Below are positions 18,898 to 26,208 of a stretch of DNA of 64,000 nucleotides, piece by piece (positions within the stretch are counted from its first letter, which is position 1; every line of letters begins with the position of its first letter). A program made the translations under genes and the position numbers. The notes beneath the pieces are model-generated. The model had not been told where the DNA came from and searched no databases. It saw nothing but the letters and a program-made list of their open reading frames with translations. Source of the stretch: Planctomycetota bacterium (GTDB taxonomy: Bacteria > Planctomycetota > SZUA-567 > H5-PLA8); contig JAOSKN010000003.1 of NCBI GenBank assembly GCA_027493525.1, positions 1,922,001 through 1,986,000 of the forward strand, in the 5' to 3' direction.

Positions 18898-20766
18898 TCA
18901 CGGCGCGTCCAGCAGGTGGGAGAAGTCCAGTTCCAGTTCGATCTTGTCGCAGATGCACTTGAAGCCCGCTTGCTCGTCGCACTGGATGTTGATCAGGCCG
19001 TGCACGCCGGCGGACTCCTTGTCGAAGACGAAGACCGAAATGCCGGACTGCTGCGCGGGCAGCTTCGCTTTGACCATGTTCCGCCACGTGCCGGGCTGCC
19101 CGCTGTCCGGGGCATCGGGATCGTCGAAGCTGATCTTCGGATGGATACCGAATAGGTTGGTGCGGTTATTGTTGAACCAGGTGACCACGATTTTCTCGCC
19201 CGGCAGGAAACGGCGCGCGGGGCCGCGAAGTCCCTGGCAGTTCAGGTTGCGGTCCTTGTGATTCGAACGGAGCCCGCCGGGGCCTTCGTTGGCGGGGTAC
19301 GTGCCTTCCGGGAGCAGCAGGTCCTTCCAGCCGAGCGGTCCGTAGGCGTGGCTGTCCTTGGAGCCGCCGAAGTCCACGATCAGGATCGGCTTGGCTCGCT
19401 TCATCAGGTCCTCGACCGCCTCGCGGAAGCCCACGCGGTGTTCCTGCGCCCAGCGCGTCCGGCCGTGCGCGAGTTTCCATTCGCCGAGCGCGCCGCCGAG
19501 CGCCAGGACTTCCGCGGCTTCGTGCGCGCCGTCCAAGCGCGCGCGCAGGGCTTCCCAGGCCGCCCGGGCCGCCTCGTCGTCGTGCAACCGCCGGCGCGCC
19601 TCGAGATGCTTCGTCACGAACGGCGCCAGGATGTGCGGCTTGGCGCGCTCTGCAGCGTCAGACGCCGCGTCCCAGTTCTCGTCCAGCATGCAGGCGAGCG
19701 CGCGGTCGATCCAGGCCGAGGGCGAGTCCGCCTCCCGCGCCGGGCCGAGGATTTTCGCGACGGTTTCCGGCGTCAGGTCCGCCACCAGCACCCCGACTTC
19801 CGGCCCCGCGCGCATCTGGCCGTTGATGCGGAACGCAGCCTGGAGCGTCAGCACGCCCGCCTCGTACGAGAGCACCTTCCCCTGCCGCGCGCCGTTCCGC
19901 GTCTCGAGCTTTACCTCGCTGCCGACCAGCTTCGCGTACGCGGCCTGCTTGGCTTCCTCACGCGAGGCGTGCAAACGAACCAGGTCCTGAATGCCGCGCG
20001 CGAGGTCCGGCGCGGCGGCGGCCTCCGGCGCCGCGGCGAGTGCGTCCGCCAAGCGCTTCGCCTCGTCCAGTTTTCCGTCACGCAAGGCCATGGTCAGCGA
20101 TTTTACATGCGCATCGAAGTGCAGTTGCGCTGGATCGAGCGGCGGCTTGGGCTCGGGCGGCGCGGTCTGGACGGACTTCGGCTCCTTCGGCTCCTTCGGC
20201 TCGATCGGCGCGGGCTCCGACGGTGCCGGGCGAACGGTCGGTGGTGTTTTCATGGCGGGCGTGGGCTCGAGGTTCTTAGCCGACGGTTCGGGCGTCGGGT
20301 TCTCGACGCTTGGCGTGCGTACGGGCGGCTCTCCACGCGGCGCGGGCACATTTTCGGCGCTGGGGTTTCCGGGCGCGGCCGGCCGCAGGGTCGGCGATCG
20401 AGTGAGCAGGTACGCGCCCAAGACCACCGCCGACAGGCCCGCGCCTACGAAGGCAAGCGCGACGCCGGGAGAACGGGTCGCCGCCGCGGGTCCGGCCTCG
20501 GGCGTACGGCGGAGCGGCCGTGGAATGCGCGCCTCGGAGGCGATCCTTGCGCGCTTCGCGACGGGCGCCGCGGGCGTCTCGCCGGGTTGGTCGTTCAGCA
20601 CGCGCTGGGCTTCGGCCTCGGAGAGCGGGAGCGTCTCCATGGTCAGGATGCCCGCCGCGCAATTGGCGCAGAAGACTCCGCGCAATTTCTTGTCGCGGGC
20701 CTTGCCGGCCTCGACGTCCTCTTCGGTGAGGCGTTTGCCGCACGTTTCGCAAAAATAGAACTTCAT
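18898..20766 (-). CDS. Zinc-ribbon, single-pass membrane protein
   Basis: 622 aa from the ATG at 20766 (MKFYFCETCGKRLTEEDVEA). Two CxxC pairs at residues 6-9 and 33-36 form a probable zinc ribbon. After a proline-rich stretch there is one membrane segment (about 102-122), then a Pro/Glu/Lys-rich linker, a helical region (about 215-420) and a C-terminal beta domain ('VDFGGSKDSHAYGPLGWKDL', 'GEKIVVTWFNNNRTNLFGIH', 'INIQCDEQAGFKCICDKIEL'). I do not recognise the C-terminal domain. It is the third gene of a leftward operon after the isomerase and MORN-like genes (29-bp gap). The ribbon faces the cytoplasm if the membrane helix is a normal type II anchor. Confidence 0.7.
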   Translation of the reverse strand: MKFYFCETCGKRLTEEDVEAGKARDKKLRGVFCANCAAGILTMETLPLSEAEAQRVLNDQPGETPAAPVAKRARIASEARIPRPLRRTPEAGPAAATRSPGVALAFVGAGLSAVVLGAYLLTRSPTLRPAAPGNPSAENVPAPRGEPPVRTPSVENPTPEPSAKNLEPTPAMKTPPTVRPAPSEPAPIEPKEPKEPKSVQTAPPEPKPPLDPAQLHFDAHVKSLTMALRDGKLDEAKRLADALAAAPEAAAAPDLARGIQDLVRLHASREEAKQAAYAKLVGSEVKLETRNGARQGKVLSYEAGVLTLQAAFRINGQMRAGPEVGVLVADLTPETVAKILGPAREADSPSAWIDRALACMLDENWDAASDAAERAKPHILAPFVTKHLEARRRLHDDEAARAAWEALRARLDGAHEAAEVLALGGALGEWKLAHGRTRWAQEHRVGFREAVEDLMKRAKPILIVDFGGSKDSHAYGPLGWKDLLLPEGTYPANEGPGGLRSNHKDRNLNCQGLRGPARRFLPGEKIVVTWFNNNRTNLFGIHPKISFDDPDAPDSGQPGTWRNMVKAKLPAQQSGISVFVFDKESAGVHGLINIQCDEQAGFKCICDKIELELDFSHLLDAP

Positions 20767-20795
20767 GGGCCGCGTCCCCGCGCGCGTGGGCCGGG

Positions 20796-21617
20796 TCAAG
20801 GCCGCTTGTCGAAGGCGTCCTTGTCGACTTCCTTGTCCTGGATCCAATAGCGCTTCCGTGCGATCGCGCCGCTTTCATCGTACTGTACTTCGATGCCGTC
20901 GAAGCGGTCGTCCTTAAGCGGAACCTCGCGCCGGACCTGCCCCGACTCGTAGAACTCCTTGACCGTGCCGTCCACTTTGTCGGCCTTGTACGGCACGATG
21001 CGCTTGGGCTTGCCGGTGGCCGTCCAGTAATCGAGCATCTCGCCCTCGCGCTTGTCGTTCTTGTACGCGGTGACCCGTTCGAGCCGCCCCGGCAGGTCGT
21101 AGCTCTTGCTTTCGCCTTCGCGCGCCCCGTTCACGTAGGTCGTCTCGCTGCGGAGCTTGCCATTGGAATGGTAGAGCTTCTTGACGCCGTGCACCCGGTC
21201 GGCGTTCCAGGGCGTCTCCGATTCCAGGACCAGTTCCGGCTTCTTCTCGTTGGGACCGAGGGCGAATTTCTTCTCCAGCCCTTCCTTCTTTCCTTGCTTG
21301 TACGGCACCGTGCGGAGCACCTGGAGGTGTTCGCCGTAGTACCGCGCCTCGCCTTCGGCCAACCCGGCGCCGTCGACAGGGCAGAGCGAGAGCAGGTGCC
21401 CGACGATCTTGGCCTCGTCGTCCGAGTAGGCCTTGCGCACCTCCGCGCGCACGTCGAAGCCGGCGGGCAGCGCGGCCTTGAACTGAGCCAGGGTCTTTTG
21501 CGCCTGCGCCGGCAGAAGCTTAAGGTCGTCGGCGTCGGCGCCCGCTTCCTCGCCCTGCGCCGACAGCGGCCCGGCGAGCAGCGCGCCGATGAGGACGGTG
21601 AGCTTGAGGATTTGCAT
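20796..21617 (-). CDS. Secreted MORN-repeat-variant protein
   Basis: 273 aa with a signal peptide (MQILKLTVLIGALLAGPLSA) and GGAGG upstream. Residues about 95-270 are consecutive about 23-residue units such as 'GVKKLYHSNGKLRSETTYVN', 'GTVKEFYESGQVRREVPLKD' and 'GIEVQYDESGAIARKRYWIQ', the MORN-variant pattern seen in YwqK-type proteins. These repeats form an elongated beta sheet and usually mediate binding. It lies between the isomerase gene (36 bp) and the zinc-ribbon gene (29 bp), so the three are probably cotranscribed. Despite the YwqK 'antitoxin' label used for such repeats, nothing here suggests a toxin partner. Confidence 0.75.
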   Translation of the reverse strand: MQILKLTVLIGALLAGPLSAQGEEAGADADDLKLLPAQAQKTLAQFKAALPAGFDVRAEVRKAYSDDEAKIVGHLLSLCPVDGAGLAEGEARYYGEHLQVLRTVPYKQGKKEGLEKKFALGPNEKKPELVLESETPWNADRVHGVKKLYHSNGKLRSETTYVNGAREGESKSYDLPGRLERVTAYKNDKREGEMLDYWTATGKPKRIVPYKADKVDGTVKEFYESGQVRREVPLKDDRFDGIEVQYDESGAIARKRYWIQDKEVDKDAFDKRP

Positions 21618-21653
21618 GGTCGAGCCTCCTTCGAGTTGCGGAATCCCGGCGCC

Positions 21654-22538
21654 TCATTGGGGCATGACCCGGACGTCCGAAGTCCACAGGTCCTTCAGGT
21701 ATGCGAGTCCTTCGGCGATGCGCTGGGCCGCGGGCAGTTCGCGGCGCAGGTCTTCTACGGAAAGGTAGCCCGCGAAACCTTCGTCCTTCAGCGCGGTAAG
21801 CAGTTCGGGGTAGTTGGCGATCCCTTCGCTCAGGCCGGCCCACTTCCGATGCCAGCGCCCGTCCACGCCACGTTCCCAGGCCGCGTTCTTGCAGTGCACG
21901 TACGCGAGGTAAGGTCCCAGCAGTTGTACTGAGTTGCGCCAGCCTTCGCCGCCCTCGAAGACCATGTTCCCCGGGTCGAGCAGCACGCCCGCGCGTGACG
22001 GGGGATAGGCGTCCAGCAGACGCAGCGCCGCGCTGGCCGAATTCACCACGTAGCCGTGGTGTAGTTCGAAGACGAAGCGCAGCGCGTGCCGCTCGGCGTG
22101 GCTCATGAGCGCGCTCAGGGATTCGGCCTGCCGCGCCATCCACTCGCGGCTGTGCCGGGCGCCATCGTACTCGGCGTGGACCGGATCGAGCTTCGAATTC
22201 GGCCCGCCCCAGCGCACGTGCGGTTCAAAGAACATTCGCACGCAGCGCGAGCCCAGCGCGTCGGCGGCACGCGCGACCCGTTCAAGCGCATGCGCGTCGG
22301 CGCTCTGCTTGAGCAGCAGGTTTGGTGTCAGCGAGATGACCTCCAGGCCGTGCGCCTGGAATTCGGATCGGAGCCGCGCGCCCGTGGCCAGCACTTCCGT
22401 GAGCCCCGCTTGGTCCAGGCGCGGGTCGGCCACCGGAAGCGTGACCTCCAACCCCGCGCAACCCCACTCGTGCGCGAGCTTCAGCGCCGCCGGTCGATCC
22501 AGCGATTCCAGGGCAAGGAGCTGCGTTCCGAGCTTCAT
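21654..22538 (-). CDS. Sugar phosphate isomerase/epimerase (xylose-isomerase-like TIM barrel)
   Basis: About 294 aa from the ATG at 22538 (MKLGTQLLALESL), which has AAAGGGAAG upstream; an in-frame ATG at 22574 would add 12 atypical residues. The AP-endonuclease-2/xylose-isomerase fold is clear, with metal-binding candidates in 'FVFELHHGYVV', 'AGVLLDPGNMVF', 'LAYVHCKNAAW' and 'GYLSVEDLRREL'. Such enzymes isomerise or epimerise sugars or cyclitols in the cytoplasm. The gene is divergent from the second DUF6067-like gene across the B1/B2 motif pair, which ties it to the GntR-type regulator and suggests it processes the sugar released by those secreted proteins (inference). Confidence 0.85.
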   Translation of the reverse strand: MKLGTQLLALESLDRPAALKLAHEWGCAGLEVTLPVADPRLDQAGLTEVLATGARLRSEFQAHGLEVISLTPNLLLKQSADAHALERVARAADALGSRCVRMFFEPHVRWGGPNSKLDPVHAEYDGARHSREWMARQAESLSALMSHAERHALRFVFELHHGYVVNSASAALRLLDAYPPSRAGVLLDPGNMVFEGGEGWRNSVQLLGPYLAYVHCKNAAWERGVDGRWHRKWAGLSEGIANYPELLTALKDEGFAGYLSVEDLRRELPAAQRIAEGLAYLKDLWTSDVRVMPQ

Positions 22539-22613
22539 GGACTTCCCTTTCTGCCAAGACGGTGTATACCACATTGTGCGTAAAGCGGAGACCCCATGAT
22601 TACCTCAGTAGAT

Positions 22614-22648
22614 TTATAAAACATTATTCTAATGATGTTATTACACCG
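22614..22648 (-). promoter_or_regulatory. Operator candidate, copy B1
   Basis: On the minus strand it begins CGGTGTAATAACATCA and its distal half forms an inverted repeat with 9-base arms and one mismatch (AATGATGTT against AACATTATT on the plus strand). It points toward the isomerase operon. It matches A1 at 6571-6604 in both sequence and in the 15-base spacing of the GGTGTA...ACATCA part. Confidence 0.6.
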
Positions 22649-22705
22649 AAATCTTGGCAATTTTGGAGTCATCATCCTGATATATGACTGCTTTCCAGTC
22701 AAATA

Positions 22706-22740
22706 CGGTGTAACTAACATCACTTTAGTGATGTTTATGG
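22706..22740 (+). promoter_or_regulatory. Operator candidate, copy B2
   Basis: Begins CGGTGTAACTAACATCA and overlaps a perfect inverted repeat ACATCAC-TTTA-GTGATGT at 22717-22734. It points toward the DUF6067-like gene at 22775. The GGTGTA ends of B1 and B2 are 57 bases apart, against 56 for A1/A2. Confidence 0.65.
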
Positions 22741-22774
22741 GGTCCGTAAGATCCATAATTAAAGGAGCAGCGCC

Positions 22775-25480
22775 ATGTTCCGAACCACCTTCCAACGCTG
22801 GATTCTCCTGGCATGTGGATTCCTGGGATTCCTTGCGGGGAGCGTCTTTGGAGGCGAGACCTTACCTGCGCCTGAATACGTGGCTTCTGTGGGCGAGATC
22901 AAGATCGCCGACGCCTCGCCATCGATGGGGTTGATCGCGAACTTCAATGCGGGATACGTAAAGGGTCTGAATACCGAAGGGCCGGTCAAGGTGTACTTCG
23001 GCTATCGCCTGACGTTGGGCAAGCTGGTGGTGGTCGTGGAGGCGAACGATACGGCCGCGCAGCGGGCGGAGGTCGAATTGAAGGCCGCCGCAGGCGGGAA
23101 ATCGGCGCGCGGCTCGATCCTGGAGTTCACCGGCGGCAAGGGCGGGGTGGTGCTCCACGACCTGGGCCTGCTTCCCGAGGGCGACAGTACGCTGGAGGGG
23201 AAGCTCCAGGACGCCGGCGGCAAGGAACTCGCAAGCTTCAAGAGCGTCTTCCGCCGCGTGCCGCTCCCTTGGCTGGGGAACAAGCTGGGGCTCCCGGAGA
23301 CGCCGCCGCCGCCTTTCGAGCCGGTCGTCGTGAAGGAGTCCAAGGTCTCGGTTGTGGGCCGGGAGGCGACGGTCGCCGGCGACGGGAATTTCGAATCGCT
23401 GGTGATCCTGGGCGAAGAGGTTCTCGCCGCGCCGATCCGCTTCGTGGCGCGCGCGGGCGGAAAGTCCCTTCCTTTGGCCGGCGCGAGCCCCAAGTTCGGG
23501 GCCTGCACGGCGACCGAGGCGCGCTGGGAAGGCGAAGCGCGCGGCGCGGGCGTCGCGGTGCTCTCCAAGGTCGTCTACGAATACGACGGCATGGCGCGCT
23601 ATGACCTGGTGCTGAAGCCGGAAGCCGGCGCGGTGGACCTGGAGGGCCTCACCCTGCAGATCCCGCTCAAGGCGAAGTACGCCCGGCTGCTCAACGCCAT
23701 CCCGCCCGGCGGCGCCTTCCGCACCTGCCTGACCGCCTTCGCGCTCCCCGAGCGCGACGGGGCGCTCTGGGACACGCACACCTGGTTCAAGACGATGGAG
23801 GGCCTCCCCGAGCGGCCCTTCGGCGGCTTCGCCTCCGTGCTCTGGCTCGGCGGCGCGGTGCGCGGACTGTGCTGGTTCGCCGAGAACGACCGCGGCTGGG
23901 CGCCGAGCCCCGAGCGCCCCGCGCTGGCCATCGAGCGCGCCGGCGAGACGGTCACGCTGAACGTGAACCTGATCGCCGCGCCGTTCAAGCTCGCCGCCGC
24001 GCGCGCCATCACCTACGGGCTGATCGCCACGCCGCCCAAGCCCCTGCCCAAGGACCACCGGCTCTGGAACCGCGGCGAATCCGAGAAGGTCGGCGTCGTC
24101 GGCGGGCGGCTGACGAGTTGCGACGCCTTCGCGCCGTGGGAGATCTCCCCCGCCGCGCGCGACGTGCCGCACCCCACGATCAAGGTCCGCGACGGCTACT
24201 TCAGCTACTGGCCGCCGCTGGACAACTGGGAGCACGCGCGCCTGGCTTGCGAGAAGCAGCACAGCGTCCACGCCGGCAAGTATCCCAAAGGCTGCGCGCT
24301 GATGCTCTACCACGACAAGGCCAAGTGCCCCGTCCATCCCGACGTGCTCAGCTATTTCCAATGGATCTGGCGCGTCGGCTCCTATCCGCAGGACCGCGTC
24401 GACCACCTGGTCTGGTACATGGACAGGTGGCTGGCCTCCGGCATGGACGGCATCTACATCGACGACATCTTCCCGCAGCGCGACTGCAACGGCGCGCCGG
24501 TCGGAAGCGCGTACTATTCGCCCGGCGACGGCCGCGACTTCGCCTTCGACTCGGGCCCCGAGGCCGAGAAAGAGATGGAGCGGCTCAAGGCCGAGGGCAA
24601 GGAGGTTCCCAAGGTTTACGGGTTGGAACTCTTCGCCTACCGCGAGTACCTCAAGCGCGTCTACGCGCTCTTCTGCCAGCACGGCAAGCCGCCGATCATC
24701 ACGACCCACATGACCAACACCATGATCTGGCCCCTCCACTCCTTCGCGACCGTGGCCTTCGACTGCGAGGACCAGGGCCGTTTCAGCACCGCCGGGACCA
24801 CCTACATGGACGCCTGGACGCTTGAGCGCTTCGAGATCATGGATAACCCCGAGCGAACGGGGCTGGTCACCGTCCCGATGTTCAAGGGCCAGTACCTTAC
24901 CAAGTACAACGACGCGCAGAAGTTCGCGGCGCTGCGCTCGGCCTGGGCCATGTGGCTGCTCTTCGACCACAGCTTTGCGATCGTCGGGCACGGCGGCATC
25001 CCGGCGAAGAAACTCGCCGACGTCGCCGGGCGCGAATACTACGGGACCGACGTCGAAGTGCTCCTGTTCTGGCGCAACGAGGCGTACCTCACGCTGAAGG
25101 CCGAGGTTCCCGCGCAACTGGCCGAGGAAGACTTGCCCAAGAAATGGAAGGCCAAGTACTGGAGCGACGAGCAGCGGGAAGCGGTCAAGCGCGAGCCGCT
25201 ACGCGCCACGCTCTACAAGAAAAACGGCCGCGCGCTGCTGGTCGTCGCAAACTTCCTCAAGAAGCCGATCAAGGCCGAGGTGAGCGTGGACCTCGAACGC
25301 TTGGGCGTTCCCGCCGCCGCCCGCGCGAGCTTCGCCGTGGAGGACGTGGACGACTGGAAGCCCAAGGACGATCTCCCGATCCCGCCGCCCGACCGCGATC
25401 TTGCCCACAAGGCCAACGTGCTCACCTTCACGGTCGGCGGACAGGATTTCCGCGCCGTGGAACTCAAGTGGAAGCCGTAG
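22775..25480 (+). CDS. Secreted DUF6067-like glycoside hydrolase-type protein
   Basis: 901 aa, AAAGGAG upstream, signal peptide at residues 1-28. The N-terminal half is beta-rich. The C-terminal half reads as a glycosidase TIM barrel with 'SGMDGIYIDDIFPQRDCNG' (likely active-site strand with two aspartates), 'KPPIITTHMTNTMIWPLHSF' and 'FDHSFAIVGHGGIPAKKLAD'. The segment 'RGLCWFAENDRGWAPSPERP' matches the paralogue at 304-4281. It is controlled from the promoter region bearing B1/B2, so it probably belongs to the same regulon as that paralogue. The substrate is not predictable from the sequence; neighbouring sulfatase, fucosidase and lyase genes make a complex sulfated or fucosylated glycan plausible. 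Confidence 0.75.
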   Translation: MFRTTFQRWILLACGFLGFLAGSVFGGETLPAPEYVASVGEIKIADASPSMGLIANFNAGYVKGLNTEGPVKVYFGYRLTLGKLVVVVEANDTAAQRAEVELKAAAGGKSARGSILEFTGGKGGVVLHDLGLLPEGDSTLEGKLQDAGGKELASFKSVFRRVPLPWLGNKLGLPETPPPPFEPVVVKESKVSVVGREATVAGDGNFESLVILGEEVLAAPIRFVARAGGKSLPLAGASPKFGACTATEARWEGEARGAGVAVLSKVVYEYDGMARYDLVLKPEAGAVDLEGLTLQIPLKAKYARLLNAIPPGGAFRTCLTAFALPERDGALWDTHTWFKTMEGLPERPFGGFASVLWLGGAVRGLCWFAENDRGWAPSPERPALAIERAGETVTLNVNLIAAPFKLAAARAITYGLIATPPKPLPKDHRLWNRGESEKVGVVGGRLTSCDAFAPWEISPAARDVPHPTIKVRDGYFSYWPPLDNWEHARLACEKQHSVHAGKYPKGCALMLYHDKAKCPVHPDVLSYFQWIWRVGSYPQDRVDHLVWYMDRWLASGMDGIYIDDIFPQRDCNGAPVGSAYYSPGDGRDFAFDSGPEAEKEMERLKAEGKEVPKVYGLELFAYREYLKRVYALFCQHGKPPIITTHMTNTMIWPLHSFATVAFDCEDQGRFSTAGTTYMDAWTLERFEIMDNPERTGLVTVPMFKGQYLTKYNDAQKFAALRSAWAMWLLFDHSFAIVGHGGIPAKKLADVAGREYYGTDVEVLLFWRNEAYLTLKAEVPAQLAEEDLPKKWKAKYWSDEQREAVKREPLRATLYKKNGRALLVVANFLKKPIKAEVSVDLERLGVPAAARASFAVEDVDDWKPKDDLPIPPPDRDLAHKANVLTFTVGGQDFRAVELKWKP

Positions 25481-25520
25481 AGGCTGCTCGATATGGTGAA
25501 TGGGTAAGGAGCCGAACGTG

Positions 25521-25541
25521 CAGGCGTGATTCGCGCGCCTG
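25521..25541 (+). terminator. Possible terminator after the DUF6067-like gene
   Basis: CAGGCG and CGCCTG arms flank a 9-base loop, followed by TCCGTTTGACTT. The U-tract is short, so this is a weak candidate, but it lies 40 bp after the stop codon and before the sigma-factor promoter region. Confidence 0.35.
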
Positions 25542-25546
25542 TCCGT

Positions 25547-25594
25547 TTGACTTGTATTGCATTGAAAATAAACAGGTTATGAAAGCATTGAAAA
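25547..25594 (+). promoter_or_regulatory. Promoter candidate with repeated GCATTGAAAA
   Basis: TTGACT at 25547 is followed after 16 bases by TAAACA, a plausible housekeeping promoter for the sigma gene at 25665. The decamer GCATTGAAAA occurs at 25559-25568 and again at 25585-25594, 26 bases apart. It could be a tandem operator or chance in an A-rich stretch. Confidence 0.35.
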
Positions 25595-25664
25595 AACCCG
25601 CCTAATCCGGACCCCGGCCTGCATGAGTTTGCGAAGGGCAGGCCGTTGCGGACTGGAGATAATC

Positions 25665-26198
25665 GTGAGCGTGGCGAACCCCGGCAACCGCGTACCGCTT
25701 GTGCAGTTCCTGACCAGGAAGCAGGCGCTCGTGCAGGCGTACGCGTACGCGATCGTCCGAGACTTCCAGACGGCGGAGGACGTGTACCAGGAGGTCGCGC
25801 TGCGGGTCGCCGAATGCTGGGACGAGTTGCCGGCTGGCGACGGCCTTGAGCGCTGGCTGAAGGAAGCCACGCGCCGCAAGGCCCTCGAGGCGCGCCGCAA
25901 ACTCAAGCGCCAGCTCACGCTCTCCCCGGAAGTGCTCGCGCTGGTCGAACCGCATTTCATCGAGCGTCCTCGCGTCAACGACCCGCGCAAGGAACTCCGC
26001 GCGGTCATGGCTGGTTGCGTCGAGAAGCTCGAACGCGCCGCGCGCACCGCCGTCCAGGCCCGCTACGCCGAGAACCGCTCCTGCGACGAGATCGCCGCCG
26101 AACTGCGGAGGCCCGTGCAGGGCGTCTACGCGCTGCTCAAGCGGGCGCGGCTGGCCCTGGCAGAATGCGCCGAGCGGGCGCAGGCCGCTCAAGCTTGA
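25665..26198 (+). CDS. ECF-type RNA polymerase sigma factor
   Basis: 177 aa from GTG at 25665, chosen for GGAGA six bases upstream; an ATG at 25623 would add 14 residues. Region 2 is visible as 'AYAYAIVRDFQTAEDVYQEV' and region 4 as 'RYAENRSCDEIAAELRRPVQ' followed by 'GVYALLKRARLAL'. This is the sigma type common in planctomycetes and Verrucomicrobia, normally paired with a membrane anti-sigma or FecR-like protein. Such a gene follows after 10 bp, so the pair forms one regulatory unit. Confidence 0.85.
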   Translation: MSVANPGNRVPLVQFLTRKQALVQAYAYAIVRDFQTAEDVYQEVALRVAECWDELPAGDGLERWLKEATRRKALEARRKLKRQLTLSPEVLALVEPHFIERPRVNDPRKELRAVMAGCVEKLERAARTAVQARYAENRSCDEIAAELRRPVQGVYALLKRARLALAECAERAQAAQA

Positions 26199-26208
26199 GG
26201 AGCCCCGC

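Noticed and set aside
20796-21617. The MORN-like protein as an antitoxin because similar repeats occur in YwqK.
   Set aside because: It has a signal peptide and sits in a metabolic operon with no toxin candidate; the antitoxin label is not supported.
22561-22576. GGTGTATACCACATTG, a third possible copy of the regulator motif.
   Set aside because: It keeps only GGTGTA and ACAT, and the palindromic second half is missing; too weak to call.
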